64,000 nucleotides of DNA from an uncultured Croceitalea sp. (lineage in GTDB: Bacteria; Bacteroidota; Bacteroidia; Flavobacteriales; Flavobacteriaceae): positions 558,001-622,000 of the forward strand of contig CANMOV010000001.1 in assembly GCA_947499565.1 (NCBI GenBank). Reading direction: 5' to 3'. Below the pieces are notes generated by a model. The model was not told where the DNA came from and made no database searches. It saw only the letters and a program-made list of their open reading frames with translations. The translations under genes and the position numbers were made by a program. How positions within the stretch are numbered: position 1 is the stretch's first letter; every line of letters begins with the position of its first letter. Positions 55,132-62,104 of the stretch are shown piece by piece.

Positions 55132-57456
55132 ATGAGTTCAGAAACAAATAAATCGTGGTTTCAAAACCTTTGGGATAGGAAAGTACCACAGTATTTAGGA
55201 ACCTATTTTGCTGTAGGCTTTGGTTTGCTTCAGTTTGTTGAATTTCTTACTATACGCTATAATTTGAGCGAATATTTAGTTGACAAATACCTTCTAGTAT
55301 GGTTCACATTGGTTCCTGCTATAATTACATTGATATATTTTAATGATCAACTTAATCCAAAAACAAAGTCTGGAGTAGTAAAATGGCCCAAGTTTCTGGT
55401 TATAGGTAACGTTATCGTGGCATTTTTGTTAGGTGGGCTCTTGTTTAATGGAGACAATACGAAACAAGTAGAGATTGTTAATTTAACAAACGAAGAAGGA
55501 AAAGAGGTTAAAGCATTGGTTCCGGCACTCAAAAAGGTCAAAACAGTTGCTAGCTTTCAATTTGAAAACTTAACAAACGATGCCGATCAGGATTGGTGGG
55601 GTGTTGCTTTCTCAGATTTGTTAGAATCCAGTTTAGACCAACGACCAGAATTTTATACTTTTTCGCAATACAGCCTGCATAGGTTTTATGATGGCTTAGG
55701 GCTTACTTCATTTACAGTTCCCAATGTTGGTATGCAGCGAGAAATTGCTCAAAAATCTCGTAGTGATTATTTCAGTAGAATATCATATAACATAGAAGGG
55801 AAACAATTTGTATTTAAAGGTAATCTATACAGCTCAAAAACTGGAAAAAGTGTTTTTTCTATTAGTGCTAAGAATTCAAGTCCCTTTTTAGCGATAGATG
55901 CCATAAAACAGCAGATTTACGATAATATACCTAACCCCTTAAAAACCGAAGAGAATCAGGTTAGTTTACCTAGTTCTTCATTGATAACCTCAAATGTAGA
56001 GGCCCTAAAGTACTTAACACAATCTAATATAAGTTTTCTAAAAAACCCAAGAGGTTTAGATGAAGTCGTAGCATTAGGAGAAAAAGCTATAGAATTAGAT
56101 GATACATGCGCTATCTGTTATTATACATTGGCTCAACCAGTTTTTGGGATGGGTAAAAGAGATGAGGCCATCGTTCTAGTAAAAAAAGCGATTAAGTATG
56201 GGGCTTCGCTGCCTGAACGCACACAGTTTTACCCTAAAGAAATATTGTACAGCATTACAAATAATACGGATGCCTACTACAAACTACAGGAGATGCGCAG
56301 AAAGATGTATCCTTATGAGTTTAAACCCTATCAGCAATTACTTCCACTTTATAAAACCAATTATGGAATAGATAGTGCAAAGGTTTTAATTAAAGAAGCA
56401 ATTGATAATGGAAACATTGAAAGAGGCATGTTAACATTATATAATTTACAAGTTGAAAGTGAAGATTACATAGAAGCGGAGAAAACACTGGATAAATTCA
56501 GTCTAGAATTTCCGGATAGGGAACAGGATAGAATGAAATATGCTAATATTTATGAAAAGCAAGGGCGCATAGAAAAGGCAAAGGAAATTTTAGAGGAGGA
56601 GGAAACTTTGGACCCGTTAAATACCGTTGTACAGACCAGACTCGCCTATCTGGATTTTAAAAATTTGGATATTGATGGTGCATACAAAAGAGTAGAGATG
56701 GGTATTGCCCAATCAACATCACTTACAGACAGCCTAAATTATTTATTAATTAAAACACATTTTTTAAGAATGTGCGGACAAATAGATGAAGCACTAAAAG
56801 TATACGCAGACTATGAAAATTATGGTTTAAAGACGATGCCTTTAAGTGCAATGCTTGGTAGGACTTTAATGGGAAAAGGAGACATGTATTACTCTATTAA
56901 TCAACCTCAAAAGACTAATGAGCTTTATAGAGAAATGGATAAATACTCTCCAGAATCAACTATTGCATTTAAATGTAATATTCAAGCTAATTCAATTTTT
57001 AGAGAATATGGATTGACTATTAAGGATGAAGATTTTATGCCATGTGGCAAGTTCTATGAGAATTATGGAGATGGTTTTAAAGAATATTTTAGTCTCGTAA
57101 ACTTTTATCGTTTGGGGGATTATGAGAAGTGCCTCTCAATTCTACAGGAAGATAAAGGCAGAATACGAGAGCTACTTGCTGATGCTCGTTATTTTTTAGC
57201 GGATATCTATTATAAGAATGGCGATGCAGAAAAGGCAAAAGATATTTTAGAAAAAGCGATAGAACAAAAAACAGATGAACCCTTTTATTACTATAGAATG
57301 GCCGTAATTCTAGAAAATGAAAATAAGAAAAAGGCAAGAGCGTATTTAGATATAGCAATGCAGTATTGGGCAGAAGCTGATAAAGATTTTATCCTAGTTA
57401 AGAAGGCCAATGAGCTGTCAAATAGATTATTAATCTACGATAAAGATGAAAGTTAG
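55132..57456 (+). CDS. TPR membrane protein with FlgO/TolB-like domain
   Basis: 774 residues from the ATG at 55132 ('MSSETNKSWFQNLWDRK'); a GTG at 55114 would add six residues. Three membrane helices (about 22-40, 52-72 and 88-105), then a domain 'KKVKTVASFQFENLTNDADQDWWGVAFSDLLESSLDQRPEFYTFSQ' like the nucleotide-cyclase-associated or FlgO-type domains that sense or bind in the periplasm or cytosol, then many TPR repeats (about 270-760, 'YEKQGRIEKAKEILEEEETLDPLN', 'YYKNGDAEKAKDILEKAIEQ'). No cyclase or kinase domain is present. A scaffold or regulatory role is inferred. Confidence 0.8.
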   Translation: MSSETNKSWFQNLWDRKVPQYLGTYFAVGFGLLQFVEFLTIRYNLSEYLVDKYLLVWFTLVPAIITLIYFNDQLNPKTKSGVVKWPKFLVIGNVIVAFLLGGLLFNGDNTKQVEIVNLTNEEGKEVKALVPALKKVKTVASFQFENLTNDADQDWWGVAFSDLLESSLDQRPEFYTFSQYSLHRFYDGLGLTSFTVPNVGMQREIAQKSRSDYFSRISYNIEGKQFVFKGNLYSSKTGKSVFSISAKNSSPFLAIDAIKQQIYDNIPNPLKTEENQVSLPSSSLITSNVEALKYLTQSNISFLKNPRGLDEVVALGEKAIELDDTCAICYYTLAQPVFGMGKRDEAIVLVKKAIKYGASLPERTQFYPKEILYSITNNTDAYYKLQEMRRKMYPYEFKPYQQLLPLYKTNYGIDSAKVLIKEAIDNGNIERGMLTLYNLQVESEDYIEAEKTLDKFSLEFPDREQDRMKYANIYEKQGRIEKAKEILEEEETLDPLNTVVQTRLAYLDFKNLDIDGAYKRVEMGIAQSTSLTDSLNYLLIKTHFLRMCGQIDEALKVYADYENYGLKTMPLSAMLGRTLMGKGDMYYSINQPQKTNELYREMDKYSPESTIAFKCNIQANSIFREYGLTIKDEDFMPCGKFYENYGDGFKEYFSLVNFYRLGDYEKCLSILQEDKGRIRELLADARYFLADIYYKNGDAEKAKDILEKAIEQKTDEPFYYYRMAVILENENKKKARAYLDIAMQYWAEADKDFILVKKANELSNRLLIYDKDES

Positions 57457-57498
57457 TAGTCCCAGGAATATACTATAAATGGTTAATTTTAAAAAAAC

Positions 57499-58275
57499 TT
57501 AAACAGCTTCTTTCTTTTCACTCAAATATTTCCAATAGCGCTTTGGCACATGTTGGGTATGTAGCTTTCTGTTAATACGGGATATAATATTCGTGCTTTG
57601 GAAATAGTTGTTCCATAAATTTTGATATTCATATTCTCCATCTACAAAAACGTTACTCTTTCGAGCGCGGTTAAAGTGCATCTCGGATAAATCTAACGAC
57701 ACAATTTCTACTCGTTCTAGATTATAGAATATCCCATATTTGCGTTTTAGATCATAAATTAACCATTGGTGGTCGGTATAACGGTTACGGAAATGTTTGG
57801 AGATAAGGGGTAAGACATCAAAATCAGGCTCTATATTGGCAAAATAAATGTTGTCCTTAGTTAATTGAAAATGCACAAAAGCTTCCATACGATGCTTTTC
57901 TCGACCTACTTTTTGCGCCAATTGCGAAATGTATGACACAGTTTCATCAGAGAAATCTATCTGCTTTTTATCCTTGGTAGTCATTAATTTTTTGATGTAG
58001 TTAAAACACATCATTTCGATACCTTCTTTTTCACTTAAAAAAGCAAAATAAATGGAGTTAATGATATTGTGATTCTTAGCCCGAATACCATTCCAAACGC
58101 GTTTGGCTTTTTCTACATTTGTGAAAATGGTTTCAGTCTCTGAGAACAAGCCATTTTGATTTTTAGTATTGCTTTGAATATCAACAACAAGCAGCTTTTG
58201 CTCAAAAGCTATAAAAACGGCAGTAAGAAAGCCATTAAAGCTTCCATCATAAATTAGGGTTTTTGAATTTTCCAT
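57499..58275 (-). CDS. TIGR03915/DUF4130-type putative DNA repair protein
   Basis: 258 residues. 'TLIYDGSFNGFLTAVFIAFE' at the N-terminus, 'KVGREKHRMEAFVHFQLTKDNIYFANIEPDFDVLPLISKHFRNRYTDHQWLIYDLKRKYGIFYN' and 'YQNLWNNYFQSTNIISRINRKLHTQHVPKRYWKYL' identify TIGR03915, a family that usually stands next to a radical-SAM protein (TIGR03916) and is thought to act in DNA repair. That partner is absent here; a 50-residue frame and a palindromic repeat lie upstream instead. It is divergent from an S24 repressor and shares its operator region. Confidence 0.87.
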   Translation of the reverse strand: MENSKTLIYDGSFNGFLTAVFIAFEQKLLVVDIQSNTKNQNGLFSETETIFTNVEKAKRVWNGIRAKNHNIINSIYFAFLSEKEGIEMMCFNYIKKLMTTKDKKQIDFSDETVSYISQLAQKVGREKHRMEAFVHFQLTKDNIYFANIEPDFDVLPLISKHFRNRYTDHQWLIYDLKRKYGIFYNLERVEIVSLDLSEMHFNRARKSNVFVDGEYEYQNLWNNYFQSTNIISRINRKLHTQHVPKRYWKYLSEKKEAV

Positions 58276-58295
58276 AGTGTCATAATTTTAAATGA

Positions 58296-58355
58296 GTCAT
58301 ATCGAACGCATGTGAGAAATCTAGATTTCTCATTCGTAAGCTTGTTCGAAATGAC
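58296..58355. repeat. Palindromic interspersed repeat, copy 3
   Basis: GTCATATCGAACG at the left and GTTCGAAATGAC at the right flank TGAGAAATCTAGATTTCTCA (58313-58332), identical over 20 bp to the core of the element in the his operon. It lies 20 bases before the TIGR03915 gene, between that gene and the 50-residue frame. Confidence 0.8.
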
Positions 58356-58360
58356 AAGTG

Positions 58361-58513
58361 TTAACTTACAATCCTTCTTTTTATAACAACCATTACTTTT
58401 TTCAGTTTGCTCTTAAATACAACATAGTCGTATCCAAGATTTAAAATAGCATTTCTACTACGTTCCAAATAATCGATTTGAGTGTGCGTCTGTGGTGCTT
58501 TTAATGTGTTCAT
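58361..58513 (-). CDS. Small 50-residue basic protein upstream of the TIGR03915 gene
   Basis: 51 codons, ATG at 58513 to TAA at 58361. It begins 'MNTLKAPQTHTQIDYLERSR', has 'AILNLGYDYVVF' in the middle and a basic end rich in Lys, Arg and Val. A consensus -7 box lies 17 bases before the ATG, so it is the first frame of the transcript that runs through the palindromic repeat into the TIGR03915 gene. No family is known to me. Confidence 0.55.
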   Translation of the reverse strand: MNTLKAPQTHTQIDYLERSRNAILNLGYDYVVFKSKLKKVMVVIKRRIVS

Positions 58514-58529
58514 GTTCTAGGTTTTAATC

Positions 58530-58606
58530 CAAAATTATGGAATTATTCCTAATAATGGAAATATTCCATAATATTTTTGGAATTATTCCATATTTAGTTA
58601 CATTTG
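58530..58606. promoter_or_regulatory. Divergent promoters with three repressor operators
   Basis: Three copies of GGAA-N3-TTCC: 58539-58549 (GGAATTATTCC), 58557-58567 (GGAAATATTCC) and 58579-58589 (GGAATTATTCC), centres 18 and 22 bases apart. The rightward promoter is TTG (58577-58579), 19 bases, TACATTTG (58599-58606), with operator 3 in its spacer. The leftward -7 box is TAATTTTG (58537-58530), with operator 1 abutting it. The S24 repressor encoded at the right is the obvious ligand: autorepression plus control of the leftward DNA-repair-type transcript. Confidence 0.78.
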
Positions 58607-58609
58607 AGT

Positions 58610-59371
58610 ATGGAAAATGAACTTACACTTAAGCGATTTATAGCTATTAGACGAGATTTAGGGCATACACAGATGGAATTTGCTAAGCTTTTAGGCATTT
58701 CTAGTACCACTGCCGATATTGAAAGAGGTCGCACTAAACTATCAGGTAGGGTAGTGGCAGAGTTGTTAAAACAGTTCAATATAAATCCGCTGTGGTTGTT
58801 TGGCGAGAGTGATGAAAAACATTTGGATACGGCGAGAACAAGTGTAATTCCTAAAGTAGTTACCGTAGATAGTGCTGACCAAGATAATATGGTTTTGGTA
58901 AATGCTAAGGCTGCTGCTGGTTATCCTCAGAATATCGCTGACACTAGTTGGTATCAACAATTGCCAGCTTTTGATATGCCTATTCCAGAGTTTAGAAATG
59001 CTACCTACCGTGGTTTTCAGGTAGAAGGTGATAGCATGTTACCCAATTTACAGCCAGGGGAATGGGTTTTAGCTAAAGGCATCGAACATATAGACCATGT
59101 TAGTGCCAATAAAATGTATGTAGTGGTTTTACAAGACTCTGTAATGGTAAAGAAAATAGAACGCAGACCCAATTCTAATAACATTACACTAGTTTCTTTG
59201 AACGAAACATATCCTCCTTATGATATTAAACCTTTTCAAATTCAAGAGATATGGGAAGTTAGTAGCAAGCTTACGTTTAATGTTGATGCTACAACGGAAA
59301 AAGGATTGCTACGACAGTTACAAGAATCCATGGAAGAATTAAAAAAGCAAGTAGGCCAGGTAAAGAATTAA
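58610..59371 (+). CDS. LexA/CI-like S24 transcriptional repressor
   Basis: 253 residues from ATG 58610; a TTG at 58604 would add two residues. N-terminal XRE-type helix-turn-helix (about 8-62, 'RDLGHTQMEFAKLLGISSTTADIERGRTKLSGRVV'). C-terminal S24 self-cleavage domain with nucleophile Ser142 in 'VEGDSMLP', catalytic Lys181 or 182 in 'VMVKKIERR', and a probable Ala-Gly scissile bond at 103-104 ('AKAAAGYPQ'). The C-terminal tail is a short coiled-coil. It probably represses itself and the divergent repair-type genes, with release on DNA damage by RecA-assisted cleavage, as inferred from family and operators. Confidence 0.9.
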   Translation: MENELTLKRFIAIRRDLGHTQMEFAKLLGISSTTADIERGRTKLSGRVVAELLKQFNINPLWLFGESDEKHLDTARTSVIPKVVTVDSADQDNMVLVNAKAAAGYPQNIADTSWYQQLPAFDMPIPEFRNATYRGFQVEGDSMLPNLQPGEWVLAKGIEHIDHVSANKMYVVVLQDSVMVKKIERRPNSNNITLVSLNETYPPYDIKPFQIQEIWEVSSKLTFNVDATTEKGLLRQLQESMEELKKQVGQVKN

Positions 59372-59415
59372 ACCATTTTAGTTTATCTTTAAAATCATAA
59401 CTAACCACCATCTCA

Positions 59416-60489
59416 ATGAAGCGATTTTTCTTCGTTTTCGTTTATATTCTTATTTTTTTTCGCTTATCTGGGCAAGAAGTAAAAGACACTCTTATAGTTG
59501 GTTACGCAGCAGCACCTCCGTTTATTATTGAGAATGAAGAATTACTGGAAGGTATTAATATTTGGCTATGGAAAAGAGTTGCGGAAGATTTGGAATTACC
59601 CTATAAGATAGAGCAAATGTCTTTTGCAGATATGTTGGAGGCTTTAAAAGCTGGTGAGATAGATGTGAGTATAAATCCACTAACAATAACAAGCGACCGT
59701 ATTAAAGAACTTGGATTCACACGTTCTTTTTTTGCTTCCCACTCTACAGTAGCAGTTGCAGAAAAGTCTTCATTTCAAAAAATAAAACAATTTCTTGGAG
59801 CCATATTTCAAATGAACTTCCTTCGCGGATTTCTATTGCTATTTATTATTCTTTTGTTTTTTGGATTCTTAACCTGGTTGTTTGAACGTAGACATAATCC
59901 AGACGATTTTAGACCAGGGCAAAAAGGAATTTGGGATGGGCTTTGGTGGTCCGTAGTTACACTTACAACAGTAGGTTATGGTGATAAAGCACCTAAAACT
60001 CGCTGGGGAAAGGTAGCAGCATTAGGTTTAATGCTAAGTGGCCTATTATTTGTATCAGGTTTAACAGCGAGTATTGCCTCTAGTTTAACCGTTAATCAGT
60101 TGACAGAAAATGTTGAAAGTTTTGATGAGTTTAAAGAAAGACCTGTAGGTACTGTGCGTAGTTCTAGTTCTTATGACTTTTTACGGGTACACTTTTTTAA
60201 GGATATTAATCAATATAATAGTGTAATACCAGGATTACAGGATTTAAAGAATCAAGAGATTGAAGCATTTATATACGATGAACCTATCCTTAAATATCGC
60301 ATCCGAAAAGACTCTACCTTATCCGAGCTACAACTATTACCCATTAAGTTTGATGTGCAATTCTATGCCTTTGGAATTAAAAAAGACAGTCTCGAACTGC
60401 AACGAAGAATATCACAACGGATTTTAGAGATAATTGAAACAACAGAGTGGGAAGTGGTACTTGCCGAATATGGGCTTACAGAGATTTAA
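59416..60489 (+). CDS. GluR0-like ligand-gated potassium channel
   Basis: 357 residues. Signal peptide (about 1-20), then a periplasmic ligand-binding domain of the amino-acid-binding-protein type split in two: S1 (about 25-115, 'LIVGYAAAPPFIIENEELLEGINIWLWKRVAEDL') and S2 (about 235-355). Between them is a two-helix pore module: M1 (137-156), pore loop with the potassium filter TTVGYGD (184-190) and M2 (198-224). This is the architecture of prokaryotic glutamate receptors such as GluR0, with the binding domain outside and K+ selectivity. The natural ligand is unknown. It ends four bases inside the convergent gene. Confidence 0.92.
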   Translation: MKRFFFVFVYILIFFRLSGQEVKDTLIVGYAAAPPFIIENEELLEGINIWLWKRVAEDLELPYKIEQMSFADMLEALKAGEIDVSINPLTITSDRIKELGFTRSFFASHSTVAVAEKSSFQKIKQFLGAIFQMNFLRGFLLLFIILLFFGFLTWLFERRHNPDDFRPGQKGIWDGLWWSVVTLTTVGYGDKAPKTRWGKVAALGLMLSGLLFVSGLTASIASSLTVNQLTENVESFDEFKERPVGTVRSSSSYDFLRVHFFKDINQYNSVIPGLQDLKNQEIEAFIYDEPILKYRIRKDSTLSELQLLPIKFDVQFYAFGIKKDSLELQRRISQRILEIIETTEWEVVLAEYGLTEI

Positions 60490-61190
60490 TTATATCCTTT
60501 AATATTATTAATATCTAAATTAATAGGCCCAAATTTATGTGATTTTGGGAGATAAGCTCCGCTCGATGTAAGTATCCAATCATTCCAGCTTGCCTCAACT
60601 CCACCAATTGGAATAATTTTCACCCACATTTGGTAAGCATTTGGAAATCCATTTGGGTTTAGTTTCCACAAATAACTATCTCCTGGAGTACTACCACCTT
60701 TAACATAAGTTACTAAAAGCCCTTTTGAGCCATCTTCAAGTTCAACAATGCTGCGTGTAGTTCCTTCATCCAGCACTTTGTAGGGCGCTACCAACCAAAA
60801 AGAATCGTTATTGAATTTATCCAATGCCTTATGGATTAAAGAGCTACGCTTTTCACCTGTAATAATTTCTTTAACACCAAAAACTTCACTTTTTTCAAGA
60901 TATGACAGATTTAAAAGTATACGATTATCACTCCATTTAACTTCTACCACACTACTTTCCTTATCCCATTTATAATGATGCGTATTGTTTCTAAACGACC
61001 ATTCTAGGAACCGTGTTTGTTTATAGCCTTCATAATTAATGGTTTTAAGCATTTTTTGAGCTAAGGCATCAGCCTCTATTCCCGATTTCCCTTCTGGTAA
61101 CGGTTTGCTAATTATCCATCCATAGACAAATAGTCCTAGGATAATTAGACCTATTAAAACACCTGTAATTTTTAAAATGCGTTTTATCAA
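60486..61190 (-). CDS. Membrane-anchored protein of unknown function
   Basis: 234 residues. One N-terminal membrane helix (about 6-28, 'ILKITGVLIGLIILGLFVYGWII'), then a soluble domain with 'TRFLEWSFRNNTHHYKWDKESSVVEVKWSDNRILLNL' and many Trp/Gly/Tyr residues, probably beta-rich and periplasmic. I do not recognise a named family. It is the last gene of an overlapping operon with the ATP-grasp and gamma-glutamyltransferase genes (four-base overlap upstream). Its stop overlaps the convergent channel gene. Confidence 0.72.
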   Translation of the reverse strand: MIKRILKITGVLIGLIILGLFVYGWIISKPLPEGKSGIEADALAQKMLKTINYEGYKQTRFLEWSFRNNTHHYKWDKESSVVEVKWSDNRILLNLSYLEKSEVFGVKEIITGEKRSSLIHKALDKFNNDSFWLVAPYKVLDEGTTRSIVELEDGSKGLLVTYVKGGSTPGDSYLWKLNPNGFPNAYQMWVKIIPIGGVEASWNDWILTSSGAYLPKSHKFGPINLDINNIKGYN

Positions 61191-62104
61191 AATAACCGTT
61201 CTTTAATGCCTTTAGCTAATACCTGTGCCGCTTTTGGGTAAAAGCGAAACCAAAGTTCAGGTTCAAATATTTCTAATTCTGCTAATGCCCAATTTCCTTG
61301 ATTGTCTTTGAAAATATCAACCCTAGCATAGATTGGAAGTTCCGGAGCTGCAAAAACGGTTTCAATTGCAAAATTTATTTGTTCTTTTGTAGGTTCATAG
61401 TTATGAACGGTACCGCCATAATCATCTTGTACTCTAAAATCTCCTGGCTTTGCTATTTTTAAAATAGCATGTGTAAATTCTCCATTGAAAAGCATCATAG
61501 AAATCTCACCTTCTGCAACTATGTTTTCCTGAAACTCTTGAAGCATCATGCATTCGCTAGCAATCAGCTTTTGAAATATAGCCTCCTGTTTTAGGCTTTC
61601 GGACTCATTGAATTTATAGGTATGAAAGGCTCCACCACCTACACAAGGTTTTAAAACAAAATCTGTAGTTATAAAACCCAATTCTTTTTTTGCTTTTTCT
61701 ATAGAATTAGCAAGCGTCGTTATGGTATTAGGTTCAATAAATAGTGTTCTAGGAATATTTACCCCGTTTTTATTCAAGTCCTGTAAATAATGCTTATCAA
61801 TATTCCATTTTAATAAGGCTTCTGAATTTATAAATGTCGTCTTTTTAGCAGCAGCATTAAACCAATCGGTAAACTCATCATAGCGATCAAAATAATCCCA
61901 TGTAGCTCTAACTAAGACGTATTTGGATGTTGACCAATCAAAATCTTTATCATCCCATGATTTTCTAGTGACAGTTAACCCAAGTTTTATGAGTTCATTT
62001 GAAACCAATTGATTTTCAAGAATAATATTTTCAATGAATTCATTAGTTTTCGTAGGATTAACAAATCTGCTTTCAGTAAGAATTACAAGATCAAAGTTTT
62101 CCAT
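61187..62104 (-). CDS. ATP-grasp ligase (RimK/DcsG-like)
   Basis: 305 residues. Three-part ATP-grasp architecture with 'VLVRATWDYFDRYDEF' in the N-domain, lysine of the ATP site in 'DFVLKPCVGGGAFHTYKF', 'MMLQEFQENIVAEGEISMMLFNGEFTHAILK', and magnesium-binding 'IYARVDIFKDNQGNWALAELEIFEPELWF' at the C-terminal end. It should join a carboxylate to an amine or thiol with ATP. The gamma-glutamyltransferase gene precedes it (one-base overlap), suggesting small-peptide or glutathione-like chemistry, which is inference. Confidence 0.86.
   Translation of the reverse strand: MENFDLVILTESRFVNPTKTNEFIENIILENQLVSNELIKLGLTVTRKSWDDKDFDWSTSKYVLVRATWDYFDRYDEFTDWFNAAAKKTTFINSEALLKWNIDKHYLQDLNKNGVNIPRTLFIEPNTITTLANSIEKAKKELGFITTDFVLKPCVGGGAFHTYKFNESESLKQEAIFQKLIASECMMLQEFQENIVAEGEISMMLFNGEFTHAILKIAKPGDFRVQDDYGGTVHNYEPTKEQINFAIETVFAAPELPIYARVDIFKDNQGNWALAELEIFEPELWFRFYPKAAQVLAKGIKERLF

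Noticed and set aside
57499-60489. A prophage remnant around the CI-like repressor
   Set aside because: No integrase, structural or replication genes of phage type are present; the divergent gene is a chromosomal repair-type family and the neighbour is a channel gene.
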